Below are positions 1 through 10,097 of a stretch of 64,000 nucleotides of DNA, piece by piece; within the stretch, counting starts at the first letter, position 1, and each line of letters begins with the position of its first letter. The notes under the pieces were generated by a model that was not told the DNA's origin, did no database searches, and saw only the letters and a list, made by a program, of their open reading frames with translations. This stretch comes from Adiantum capillus-veneris. Taxonomy: Eukaryota; Streptophyta; Polypodiopsida; Polypodiales; Pteridaceae. The stretch spans positions 66,172,003 through 66,236,002 of the forward strand of contig CM043957.1 in the NCBI GenBank assembly GCA_014529385.2, given 5' to 3'. A program made the position numbers and the translations under genes.

Positions 1-992
1 TTCACTAAACTATGTAAGTTTATTCCAACCAAATCAACGGTTAAGACTCCAGAACTAGCCAAATTATTTGTGGACAATCTATACAAGTTGTATGGTTTGC
101 CAAGTAACATTGTCAGTGGTCGTGATCCCAAGTTTAACAGTCATTTTTGGAGGGTTGTGTTCAAACGATTGGGTACACAACTAAACCTCATTACAACCGA
201 TCATTCAGAAACAGATGGTCAGACTGAACGAGTTAACCAAGTGCTAGAGGATATGCTAAGAGCATACGTTAGCAAGAAATAGTCATACTGGGAAGAATAT
301 TTACCTATTCTCAAGTCTACCTACGATAGTGCTAAGCATGTCACAATTGGATTAGTCCTTTCAGGCTCATGTATGGGTCTCAACCTAGGTCACCTGTTAC
401 GGTGGGGTTGGCAACCGAAAAGCTCCAACAGGTTAAGGATTTTCTCCAAGACCACATGGATATTGTGAAACTCGCTCGTCAGAATGTCCGACAAGCGCAA
501 GATCGGTATAAGAAGTACGCTGATGAGAAACGTTGGCAAGTTACCTTCGAGGAAGTATTTTTACGTATGCCAGAACATTCAGAAAGTCTGAAAACTGGGC
601 CAACACCTAAATTATCTCCACGATATTGTGGGCCTTTCAAAATACTCAAGAGAGTAGGTGATCGTGCCTACAAATTATTGCTACCTACGCATTCTCGTAT
701 TCATCCGGTGTTTCATGTAAGTCGTTTACGTAAGCGGTTACATGGGGACGACAATGTCATTGACTAGCAGATTTTGGTTGATTTCATTGAACCACCTACC
801 TTAACGCATGAACCTGAACGTATTCTCGACTATCATGATTTACGTACGCGTCGTCATGTGCGTCAACAAGCCTTAATCAAGTGGAAAGATCGACCTAAGG
901 AAGGCGCCACTTGGGAAAACATTATTGTTCTTAAGAATAAGTTCCCCACTTTTGTTTTCGAGGACGAAAACTCTTCTTTAAGGGGGGAGTAA
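1..992 (+). pseudogene. Ty3/gypsy chromovirus integrase with GPF module and chromodomain, broken
   Basis: The frame open from base 1 carries the second half of a retroviral-type integrase core. It has a GLPSNIVSGRDPKF segment with the second catalytic Asp, and DGQTERVN with the catalytic Glu. The first Asp lies outside the window. A TAG at 280-282 and a frame change before about 369 break it. The reading continues at 369-767 with the GPF/Y module (RYCGPFKILKRVGDRAYKLL, then HPVFHVSRLRKRL), ends at a TAG (765-767), and resumes in the same frame at 774-992 with a chromodomain-like tail (PERILDYHDLRTR, ALIKWKDRP, ATWEN). Integrase, GPF and chromodomain in that order define plant chromoviruses, which insert cDNA and may target heterochromatin. 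Two stops and one frameshift make this copy dead. The family call is secure. Confidence 0.93.
981..990 (+). other. Polypurine tract of the chromovirus
   Basis: A run of A and G (AGGGGGGAG) lies two bases before a TGTCAGG start of LTR. This is the expected primer site for plus-strand DNA synthesis in LTR elements. Confidence 0.75.
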
Positions 993-1690
993 TGTCAGGA
1001 CAATGGCAAGGCCGGACTAGACAAGGGCAAGGCCGGGCTATGCAGTGTGGAAAGGGAGTCCAACTAGGCAAAGGGCTAGGAGCCATGCTATATAGTGGGT
1101 GGTTGGGAGGTGGATTCCTAGGTTCTAGTTCCCCTTGTCTAACACCTGAGCTCTACAAGGGGGCTAAGATCAAATTGCTATGCCAGATTAGATGAAGCAC
1201 TAACAACACCAGCTCTAGAGGTCATCTCAGAGTCTAAAGAGGAGACTCTGAAGTTAGTCATTTTTTAGCAGCACATCTGAACATGAAATTAGACTAGCGG
1301 ATGAACTGGTAATTATTGAGCTCAATTACTGTGGTAAGTGCACAATGGACAATCAATCAGAGGCCCAAATTTGGAAGCTATAAATAGGGCCCATTACTTC
1401 ATCTGACGGGCTATTATTGTCATGATCATTGTACTATTGAGTCTAGTGTCATTCGTAGAGCTCATTGTGCTAAGATTGTGCTCTTATAATCTTGCGGCCA
1501 TTAAGCTCAGAGCATCATGCTATTGCACTCAATTTTAGCTGTATTATCTGAATACACAATCCCCTTCCAATCTGTTTACCATTTCCAGTTCTAGTTCCAG
1601 TTCTTTAATCATTTTCATTTTAGTTATCATTATCTCTATCTGATCTATTGTCTGAAGTTTGCCTGTCTAAATTGGTTTAACTAACTTCAC
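993..1690 (+). repeat. 3' LTR of the chromovirus (right end uncertain)
   Basis: The LTR starts with TGTCAGG directly after the polypurine tract and the chromodomain frame. It contains a TATA box at 1379-1386. I could not find a convincing CA end or target duplication, so the right border is approximate. The small ORF at 992-1195 is LTR sequence and not a gene. Confidence 0.6.
1379..1386 (+). promoter_or_regulatory. LTR TATA box
   Basis: TATAAATA lies about 390 bases into the LTR, the usual place for the U3 promoter of such an element. Confidence 0.55.
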
Positions 1691-1955
1691 TAACTCAACC
1701 TAGAATAGTTGTTAGAAGACACCAACTCATTCCACTTACAAGTTCTATTCCTCATCGAGGATGGCCATAGAAGAAGAAAAAAAGAGGAAAATATCTTCTC
1801 CAGTAGTCTTCATTTGCACTTAACTGACTCAACCTAGAATAGATGTCAGAGGAGACCAACTCATTCCACTATCCTCCAAGTTCTATTCCTCATTGAGGAT
1901 GGCCATAGAAGAAGAAGAAAATGAGGAAAACAACTTCTCCATTAGTCTTCATTTG
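1690..1955. repeat. Two-copy tandem repeat, about 130 bp per unit
   Basis: Both copies run from ACTCAACCTAGAATAG, through TCTATTCCTCAT and GAGGATGGCCATAGAAGAAG, to AGTCTTCATTTG. The first spans about 1690-1815 and the second about 1824-1955. They differ by scattered substitutions and small indels. No coding potential is seen. From here to 2318 nothing else was recognised. Confidence 0.8.
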
Positions 1956-2318
1956 AAAAAATTTAAACAGTTATTTTTTAGGTATATCCATCTTTCAAGC
2001 CCAAAATTATTTAAGCAATAGGTCTTCTTACATTCTATCTGGCTTTGACTTGAGTAATTTTGGCTCGAGAGATTTTGGAGTGAGGAGCAACTTCTGGTGT
2101 TGTAAGCTCATCATAAATCCTTGCCCTCCTATTTTAGATACCTGTGACTTCCTTTCTACCTACATAAGGTATTCCGAGTACCTTGAATGGCTACTACCTA
2201 GGACTTAGCAGGGATTTAATGATCCTCAAATGCTCTTTTCCATACAAATCCTATACGTTCTTGTGCCTCAAAAACTATAAAAAAGAGAAGGATCAATGTG
2301 GAACCAACGGCTCCTTAC

Positions 2319-2787
2319 TATTAGATTATTAATTTTAGGCCCAAGGCTAGCCTCCTAGAGACGGGCCATTCACAGTGTGTACATGGGCAGGGGCCAAGTG
2401 AAGGGCTCATAGCTCGAGGGATACCAAGGGGTAGTGGGAATGGGGGCCAAGTGGGGGAAGACTTGTTCATTTATTAAGCATGGGAACAAGTCTTCCCCCA
2501 CTTGGCCTCCATTCCTACTACCCCTTGGTATCCCCCGAGCTATGTGCCCTTGGCCCACTTGGCCCCTGCCTGTGCACACACTGTGAATGCCCCGCTCTAG
2601 GCGGCTGGCCTCGGGCGTAAAATTAATAATCTAACGTTCAAGTCTTCCCCCACTTGGCCCCCATTCCCGCTACCCCTTGGTATCCCCGGAGCTACGAGCC
2701 CTTGGCCCACTTGGCCCTTGCCTGTGCACACACTGTGAATGGCCCGCTCTAGGCGGCTGGCCTCGGGCCTAAAACTAATAATCTAAC
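2319..2787. repeat. Foldback element: inverted pair plus a third direct copy
   Basis: An arm of about 150 bp (2319-2468) is followed by a 15-base spacer and its reverse complement (2484-2635). A further copy in the same direction as the second arm runs from 2636 to 2787. All carry ACCCCTTGGTATCCC, TTGGCCCACTTGGCCC and end in AATAATCTAAC. The inverted pair could form a long hairpin, as in foldback or MITE-like elements. The minus-strand ORF here is a by-product of the repeat. Confidence 0.85.
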
Positions 2788-2841
2788 ACTTACTTTATCG
2801 ATGGTGACCCATCAAGGGCGATGGTCTAGAGGCTATTGAAG

Positions 2842-3891
2842 TTAGAGATAGATGTAGCACCTGTCTGGCCTAGCTTTGTTGGCAAGAGAAACCTTAGTGT
2901 ACTTTTGCCAATTATACTCTAATTCCTGACCTATATCCCAAAATTGTAGAAGTAATTTGAGTTGTCCTGGTTCAATTTTCTTTGATCTTGAGATAGTGGT
3001 TCCTTTGTTGGGGTACCTGTCCTTAATGGTTTCCATATTGAAATTCCCTACTACTATACATAGTCCCCCTATAACCCTTGAAGCTCTTTCCACATGTTTG
3101 TACGATCATATACCGACCCTTCTACACATATCGCAATGATCGTGCAGTTGAGTGGGTTTGTAACCTTAACTACACAACAATTTGTCCCCTAGAGATAATT
3201 CAACGAGAAGGGACCCTGATTACAGTGCCCCTTGTTCCACGACTAGGAAAATTTGGGCTCTCAAAGGGGCCCTATAGGCATGTTGATTTTCTCTCTCTTC
3301 TGATTTTTTTCTTTTTGCAAATGAGCTCAAAAGTTGTTGGACCTTTCAAAATCATAATGTACTCTTTGAGATCTCTCTACTGATGTATATCATGCCATCA
3401 TATATTAGAATATTCCATTTCTTGATGTGACACCTCCCAAGTCACCGTTTTGGTGGAAAGGGCATAACTGTCACAAATCAACTCCAAATGTATCAAGCTT
3501 TGTGGATCTAGGACCTACATTCCAAGATCTTTCCAAGGCTATGCCTCTTTATGGGGTTCTAATAAAGCCTTTAAGGACTTAATCCGATTGCCCACTTTGG
3601 ATGAGACACAAAGTCAAACATTCTTATAGGCCCCTTTGAGAGTCCAAATTTTCCCTAATGAAAATGAGACAAAGAGATATCCTTAGAGGCTTTTGTAAGC
3701 TTGGACTTGAGGTCCAAACACATGCATTTAATTTCCTGTGGGGCGATGACATCTCCCTTATTGAGCTTGAGCATGAGCTTGAGCATGAGCTTGAGCCAAG
3801 CATCTATTTTATTAGTTTTGAAGGGGTTGGTGAGCCCCTTGATTTTTAGGAGACGATCTTTATTTGATAGGTCTTTTTTCCTTGTTGCCAT
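2842..3891 (-). pseudogene. LINE endonuclease relic
   Basis: Reading from 3891 downwards, one frame gives IKGLTNPFKTNKIDAWLK and DVIAPQEIKCMCLDLKSKL, which resemble the start of an apurinic endonuclease domain of plant LINE ORF2 (the QEIK motif holds the catalytic Glu). From 3093 downwards a second frame gives VVGNFNM and LEYNWQKYT..ARPDRCY, matching the later GDFN and RPDR motifs. The stretch between (3094-3654) is scrambled by stops and holds a short inverted repeat (3245-3278 against 3624-3657). No full open frame remains. The identification rests on motifs seen by eye. Confidence 0.7.
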
Positions 3892-4378
3892 TGTTGTTGG
3901 CCCTTCGAGGGGTTGCCCTCCTGAAACCCCCCACCCACATCTTCATTAAGTATTTCTCAACCCACTATTGGCCCACTATTGGCCAAATGACTTTCTCCTT
4001 GTGGAAACATTGTAATCCTTCAAAGGAATTGATCTAGTCCTTTGATTGTTGTATCTTTTCAAAATACTATCTTCTAGCTTTAACCTTTAAAAAAAAGCTT
4101 GTGAAAAAGTGAAACATTGAGACTCACATGTGCTTTATAAGGAAGTTATGACAACCTTGGACAAAACCTATGTTTCTCAAGTCTACGTCAAGCTTCCACT
4201 TTGATGGTAGAAAATGCTTTGAGAGACCTTCAAGTCATGCTAATAAGAAAGCTTATGTTTTGTGACACACGATGGGTAAGGCACAATCGATAGAGAGCAA
4301 GTGAGACACAATAGCCCTAGAGAGAAAATATGTTCTTCAAGACCATGCTAGTGCTTGAATTGAGACCCACGCAAAGGA

Positions 4379-4470
<92 letters not shown>
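4379..4470. repeat. Compound CT/CA/CT microsatellite
   Basis: The stretch reads (CT)n, then (CA)n, then (CT)n on the plus strand, with no other bases inside the runs. Confidence 0.97.
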
Positions 4471-4472
<2 letters not shown>

Positions 4473-5734
4473 ACCATTTTGTGAGGAGCATGCCATTGTA
4501 TATAAGTGTACATTTATCTAATAAAAGAAACACTATCTTCCTACTAAGTTGGGATGACGATTGAACAAGGGCATCACACGATTAGCCCACCCCAATAGTT
4601 CTAATTTGCAAATAATCACCAAGGTTGGACAAGTCACCAAGTGGTTTGCCATGAGCTTTTGCTTCTCAATGAAGTCATGAGAACAAAACAAACTTGGACA
4701 ACATCAAAGAACCCAACCTATCCAGTTCATTACATTGTTCTCGACTTCCATGCCTAAGTAGTAGGATAACGAGACATGGCAAAGTTTCTATTCTTACAAA
4801 CTTTGGACAGACATTGCGTCCACTCTCTACTATACTTTATATGGAACTTGAGTAGGTCGGGCACTATATACTTACTTAGTAGCTTAGAAACATTTTTGTT
4901 TCTTTCTTTGCTTTTATTTGTAGCCCCTCACATGTTGAGATTTTTTGAGCATTGAAGAACGAAGAATGTTAGGTTTGTTACCTCGTTCTTATTTCCTTGT
5001 CTGTATACTAAGGGTGGATTGTGGACTGAATTTTTTGTGATATCCTTGTGGTGAGAAATGTTTAAGTGCTTGTTAGCTATTTTTTTGTAGCTCCTCAAAG
5101 CTTGGAATTTTTTGAGAGAACATCTTCCCTTTTTTTAACATCTCTAGAAGATGAGTATCTTTTGCAGTAACTATCGGGCGTATAAGGTATTATAAACAAA
5201 CATGAGTGGCAACCAAGCATGAGTAGTCATAAACAGATGGATAAAGATTTAAACCAACATCTTCCACAAAAGCTCAATTGTTGCTCAAGGCTATTTTTTT
5301 TTGTAACCGAAGAGAAAAAGGACACACTTAAAACCCTCCTCGTCAGTTTTGGGTCTACATGTCAAGGATTCACTGGTTTCTACACTAAACCATGTAATCT
5401 TTTGCCAGTTTTCATCAAGGCAAGCTTGCAAATTTGCAAGGTATGTGGGATCTTGCAATTTTAGCATATGAAAAATACAATGAAGAAAAAGTTGTGGAGA
5501 GAAATTATTGGAGAGGTTAACGATTCAAAATGCAGAGACAGTTTTCTACGAGTGTTTAAAATTAACGAGGGCTTCTTCCATAGAGTCATAGACGATGTCC
5601 ATCAAGATTCTGCCGTTAACTAGAGGCCGTTATCGATGTGCAGAGACGAGACTCTCAGAAGAATGACGCCCTCGACAACTAAATCCATGTCTCCTACATC
5701 ACAGTTCATGAGGGGAAAAGCCAAAGTGCCTTGA

Positions 5735-5739
<5 letters not shown>

Positions 5740-5816
<77 letters not shown>
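5740..5816. repeat. Compound CT/CA microsatellite
   Basis: (CT)n runs directly into (CA)n on the plus strand, over 77 bases. Confidence 0.97.
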
Positions 5817-5818
<2 letters not shown>

Positions 5819-6710
5819 CGTGGACGCACACACGCGTAAAGTCCACAAGCATCCGCATTCTTCTGGGGGAAGCAACACACAAATAAACAAGTTTGTCTCA
5901 AAGGACGGCCAAAGAACTTGCTAACATAGTCGTTTTGCAAACAACCATACGAAAGAAAGCATCCTGGGCCTGTTGTGCATCAACAATCCCTTACAGCACT
6001 TTTTGGTACTCCTTATATAAAATGTCAAGGTTTTAAACTACCGTACTGTTGACTCAATCTTTAAAGACTGGGCGACGTTGGAAGCAAGTACATTTTATAC
6101 ATGCCATGCAGTTTGTTTCAGCTACAGCTTGAAGTTTGCTCCAACCAAGAAACATTGTCCTCTCAAGAGTTTGAATTACCCCCTTCATTTTTATGGCCGT
6201 AACTATTGTAAGCATTCAGTCAGGTTTTATTAAGGCAATCTCAAGCTCAGTTTGCCAAACATGCTCACACACTTTTGTATTGGTGTATGGAGCTTGATCC
6301 TGGACATTGTGGATGATAACTTGTGGACAAGGCGATGGAAGCGATTGAAGTTGTGGGGGTGTGGTGGGCTGTCGGTATTAAATTTTCTTCAAACACCCTT
6401 TGTACGATACATGATTTAGTGATTTCATTGGAGGCTTGCTGTTGGTCTATAAGGTAGTTGGTTGCAAGTTGTCGACAAGGCAATTTAGGTACTATCTTAC
6501 TTCTTTGGTGGGCAAGCCTCATATCAGGATTGTGGATATCTCCTCAATGGGCAGTGGTTTCAGATGCGGAGGTTGTTTCAGATCTTAGTGAGAGGCATCA
6601 GACCAGGCAAATGATTTTATATTACAGAGCCTCTTGGATTGGAGCAAAGCTTTTTGCTACTTGTGGAGACAAGCCATATATCTATTTGGTTTAAGCTTTG
6701 TGGTTACAAT

Positions 6711-6832
6711 GAGGTTACTTGGTCTCCGCTCAAATGACGAACTCCTCAAATGCTATGGTGAAATTAAAGGTCAAAAAGTCGTTGTGTTATTTGATTCTAG
6801 ATGCACACACGACATCATAGATAGGAGTGTCT
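6711..6832 (+). pseudogene. Retropepsin-like fragment of an LTR retrotransposon
   Basis: The frame reads GEIKGQKVVVLFDSRCTHDIID. This matches the active-site strand of Ty3/gypsy aspartic proteases (usually G.V.VLIDSG.THNFID), with the catalytic DSG changed to DSR. The fragment stops just at a TGTCTAGA sequence that resembles an LTR start. It is too short for a subfamily call. Confidence 0.55.
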
Positions 6833-7340
6833 AGAATTCTAGGAAGATTAGTAATGGCAATTTTGTGAGCCTGTTCGCATGCATGTCCGTACACGTACAA
6901 GTCCATTAGATTACGGTTTTCTAGTTTTGGAACCTTTTTGCATAAATGGTTTGTACACCAGTTGCTTGCTAACCACCAGTTGCTTGTTGTCACCTTGAGA
7001 TACATCCCAACGTGATGCAACTTGGATTTTTTCCATTTGTAAAAGCAACCTCAAACTGTTTGGTGAAAGGGAGTGCCTCGGAGACATCTCTACTTCCAGT
7101 GTAGTTGTTAAACTTGACATCCTTATGTCACGTGCACATGGCTCTGTGTGCCACGCGGACAATCTTCATAGACTTTCAGAGCCAGTTTTCCCCTTCTTCC
7201 TAGATAGTAGTGTCTAGAACTCTAGGAAGATTAGTACTGGCAATTTTGTGAGCCTGTTTGGCAGGACCTGCATGTCCGTACAAGTCCATTAGATTACGGT
7301 TTTCCAGTTTTGGAACCTTCTTGCATAAATGGTTTGTACT
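6821..7340. repeat. Direct repeat pair, about 137 bp
   Basis: The segments 6821-6957 and 7199-7340 are near copies. Both begin TAGGAG/TAGTAG then TGTCTAGAA.TCTAGGAAG, and both run through CAAGTCCATTAGATTACGG to CATAAATGGTTTGTAC. The second copy starts the LTR described next. The first may be the start of an older or duplicated LTR. Confidence 0.8.
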
Positions 7341-8754
7341 CGCATTTTACAAATGTTACGATGGGCATTTGGCCGGACGTGCATGTAGTTTTAGGTTAGA
7401 GGAATCCAATGAGCCATTCCCCGCGCCGATCAGAGTAGGCAAATGTGCGACAGCTTTACTCAAACTGCCCCCCTTTGGCCTAACTTTAATACTTCATTTT
7501 AATGATTTTGTTGGGTGTGGTGGACGGATTGCCCTACCTAAGCCTAAATTAATTCATAAGCCCAATTCGTGGCCTATAAAGGGACGAAGAGGGCCAACGT
7601 TTTCAACAGATGGAGATAGCACGGACGTGCATGTAGTTTTAGGTTAGTGGAATCCAATGAGCCATTCCCCACGCCGATCGGATTGGGCAGATGTGCAACA
7701 GTTGTACTCAAACTGACCCCCCTTGGCCTAACTTTAATACTTCATTTTAATGATTTTGTTGGGTGTGGCGGACGGGTTGCCCTACCTAAGCCTAAATTAA
7801 TTCATAAGCCCAATTCGTGGCCTATAAAGGGACGAAGAGGGCCAACGTTTTCAGCAGATGGAGATAGCATTAGCAAGGAGCAGAGCCAATCCTAACGTTT
7901 TGCTCAGGATCAGCCTAGCGTTTTCAGTCAGCAGCAAAAGGGTTAGGGATTTTGCTTGGAGATGTCAAATCAGCCCTAGCGCTACCTCCTCTTATGATCC
8001 AACCAATGTTTTGGTTTTCAGCCCTAGTGCTGCAGTAAGCATTGTATCAGTCCATCGTTTTTAGATTTCAGCCCATTCCCCGCGATGGAACGGCTTGGAT
8101 CTGTCGTCGTTGGTATCCCATTGCGGTCCGGTACTTTGGCAGCCCATGAAGCTTCCCCTCGGCCATCCCCTCGCCGTCATCGAGTGCTCATATTGTGGTC
8201 CATCATCGGCATTGTCGAGATTTGTGTTTTCAACCCTGCTTACGCGAGAGATTTGTTGCGTTTTGCGCGCCAGATCTGCGTTTTTGCAGCCAGCTTTCAG
8301 CCCTTCATTCCTCTCACATTTGGAGCCCAATTCAGCACGAGATCTACCCCTCGGTGGCCATCTGTATCGACAAGGATCCAAAGGTGCATCAAATCAGCCC
8401 TGGAGGTGCCTCGTCTTGAGGAGTTTTTGCGGCGGCAGTCATCATTAGAGTCAGTAGAGTCTGCACTTGAGGTATTGCATGTGTTTACATTCCATTTATG
8501 CAATTAAAAGCAATACCACATCGACAACGGTGTGGGGGGCCCTTGAGAGGGTTGGTTGGGACCCCATCGGGTGTCGTTCTCCTCCTCTCTCTCTCTACAC
8601 ATCTCCATCTCTCTCTCATTCCCTTTCTTCAGGGAAAAGTAAAAGGAACCGTCATTGAAGCTAAAAGGAATCACTAACAGAAGGAAATAAATAAAGGATT
8701 TGTGGAAGTGTAAAACCTAGATCTGCACCATATTCAATTCGGCTGCATCTGACA
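7211..8754 (+). mobile_element. Candidate LTR (5' LTR of a Ty3-type element)
   Basis: The left end is TGTCTAGA and the right end is ATCTGACA, giving the TGTC/GACA terminal inverted repeat common in these LTRs. One base after the right end comes TGGTATCAAAG, a near match to the initiator-tRNA primer site. Inside are a duplicated segment with two TATA boxes (7575-7580 and 7823-7828) and a pyrimidine-rich stretch at 8580-8625. No matching 3' LTR was seen in the window, so the element is probably incomplete. The ORFs at 8085-8507 are LTR sequence. Confidence 0.65.
7376..7871. repeat. 248-bp tandem duplication carrying the TATA region
   Basis: Two units, 7376-7623 and 7624-7871, both start GACGTGCATGTAGTTTTAGG and both end with a CCTATAAAGGGACGAAG promoter-like segment and AGATGGAGATAGCA. 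They differ at few positions, so the duplication is fairly recent. Confidence 0.9.
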
Positions 8755-8755
8755 T

Positions 8756-8766
8756 TGGTATCAAAG
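8756..8766 (+). other. Primer binding site of the LTR element
   Basis: TGGTATCAAAG matches the initiator Met-tRNA 3' end complement (TGGTATCAGAG) with one change, and lies one base after the LTR. Confidence 0.65.
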
Positions 8767-8929
8767 TTTTGAAGATTTTGCACTAATCCGCTAATCTTTG
8801 AATGTTTTTTTCTCTCTAGTGTTTAAGTGTGTTGTAGTGTTTCTCTCAAGGACGCCTCTCTCACTCAAGGAACTGCAAGACCTACCATTGCGCGTAGGAC
8901 AATGCGCCTTGAGTGTAAGAAATGCTTGA

Positions 8930-9692
8930 CATCCTTTACACCAGATTTGAAAACTCGCGTTGCATTGATGCTTGCGGCTTATCTTCTTGAATTTGGGTCC
9001 TGTTAATAGAGGGTTTAGATGTTGTATAAGGAGAAGAAGTAGTATAGTCAGGAGAATATGATGGAGAAGAGAGATATATCTTTACTGTCATGCAGAAGAG
9101 AGAGAGCACGTTCTTTTTCTTAGCATCCTTATCACCAGATTTGAAAACTCGCATCTTGCACTAATGCTTGTAGTCGACCTTCTTGAATTTGGGTTTCTCT
9201 TTAGGGTTATGTAATAGTCAAACTTGACATCCTTATCACGAGATTTGGAAACTTGCATCTTGCATTGATGCTTGCGGCTGACCTTCTTGAATTTGGGTTT
9301 CTCTTTAGGGTTACGTAAAGAAGTAGTAGGTGCTTTCCTGTTAGAAGAGGGTTTAGATACTTGATGAGAAGTACAAGTGGTATAGTCAGGAGAATATGAT
9401 GCAGAAGAGATAGATATACCTTTATTGTCATACAGAAGAGAGAGAGCACGTTCTTTTTCTTGACCTTTGTTCCTGGCAGCCTGCTTAACGCGGCTGTCCC
9501 AATTGGGTTTGCACCAATTACTGCAATATAGGGTTGGACACAAGGGCCGAATTGACTCCAATACCGCTGTTTCAATCCGAAGATCCCTTATGCACTTTGA
9601 CACCTCGTTCCTTGTTTTCCTCTTGCCGGTTGTCATGTCTGACAATGTGTTCCTGGTGCCCATTGTCATCCTTCTCTTGGGGCTTCTTGAGA
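8930..9692 (-). repeat. Diverged three-copy repeat with a lysine-rich minus-strand frame, origin unknown
   Basis: Three related segments start near 8930, 9126 and 9227. Each contains CATCCTT.ACACCAGATTTG or a variant, TGATGCTTGCGGC, and CTTCTTGAATTTGGG. The first and third also share GAGAATATGATG.AGAAGAGA. On the minus strand a long frame from 10020 runs through here with basic, serine-rich sequence (for example LRNPKEKPKFKKVSRKHQ). I do not recognise it. It may be the decayed internal region of an LTR element. No function is proposed. Confidence 0.55.
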
Positions 9693-9720
9693 CCATCCCT
9701 GGGGGAATCCACCTGAAACC

Positions 9721-9978
9721 CTCTCCTCGCATCCAATCTGGTACAGGAGCACTACCAACTGAGAAAGCCATTGTCTTTCTCCAGTTGATCAGTGCGCCCG
9801 ATGCACAACAGAAGGTCTTCAGAGCCTGCTCACATCTGTGGAGGTTGGCCTCTCCTCGCATCCAATCTGGTACAGGAGCACTACCAACTGAGAAAGCCAC
9901 TGTCTTTCTCCAGTTGATCAGTGCGCCCGATGCACAACAGAAGGTCTTCAGAGCCTGCTCACACCTGTGGAGGTTGGC
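9721..9978 (-). repeat. 129-bp in-frame tandem duplication inside the LINE RT
   Basis: Units 9721-9849 and 9850-9978 are almost identical and start CTCTCCTCGCATCC. The period is 43 codons, so the minus-strand reading frame stays open through both. The plus-strand LINE copy at 16.8-17.0 kb has this segment once. Confidence 0.95.
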
Positions 9979-10092
9979 CTCCTGGCCATCTAAGTACAAG
10001 GCTGAGTCGCCGGCAAACACAGCGTCCAGTAGCTCATCTCCTCGAATAGGGAGTGCTAAGCCCCGTAGACCAACCTATTGCGACACCAAAAA

Positions 10093-10097
10093 CCTGC
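10093..10097. repeat. Left target-site duplication of the LTR retrotransposon
   Basis: CCTGC directly precedes TGTTGC of the 5' LTR and recurs directly after the 3' LTR at 20651-20655. The flanks rejoin into continuous LINE sequence when the element is removed. Confidence 0.93.

Larger units (their letters stand above)
3892..6710. other. Non-coding region without a recognised gene
   Basis: Apart from two microsatellites I see no supported gene. Short ORFs such as 5219-5464 have no recognisable motif and no codon pattern that would set them apart from chance. Confidence 0.6.
9693..10097 (-). pseudogene. LINE reverse transcriptase, C-terminal part of a split copy
   Basis: Read on the minus strand from 10097, this continues exactly where the minus-strand LINE at 20651-21946 stops, after removal of the 5-base duplication CCTGC. 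It covers the palm motif region, here FAGDSALYL where the related plus-strand copy has FADDSALYL, so one catalytic Asp is Gly. The sequence then runs through LHRCEQAL, FCCASGALINWRKT and SVGSAPVPDWM. A 43-codon in-frame duplication follows. Similarity to the other LINE ends near 9693 without a poly-A tail. The copy is dead. Confidence 0.88.

Noticed and set aside
2370-2579. Minus-strand 69-codon ORF
   Set aside because: It lies wholly in the inverted repeat and exists because the arms mirror each other.
4348-4533. ORF rich in Arg-Glu and Val-Cys runs
   Set aside because: It is a translation of the CT/CA microsatellite. The same holds for 5699-5890, 31716-32073 and 36684-36953.
8085-8507. 140-codon plus-strand ORF
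   Set aside because: It overlaps other open frames on both strands inside a candidate LTR and shows no motif.
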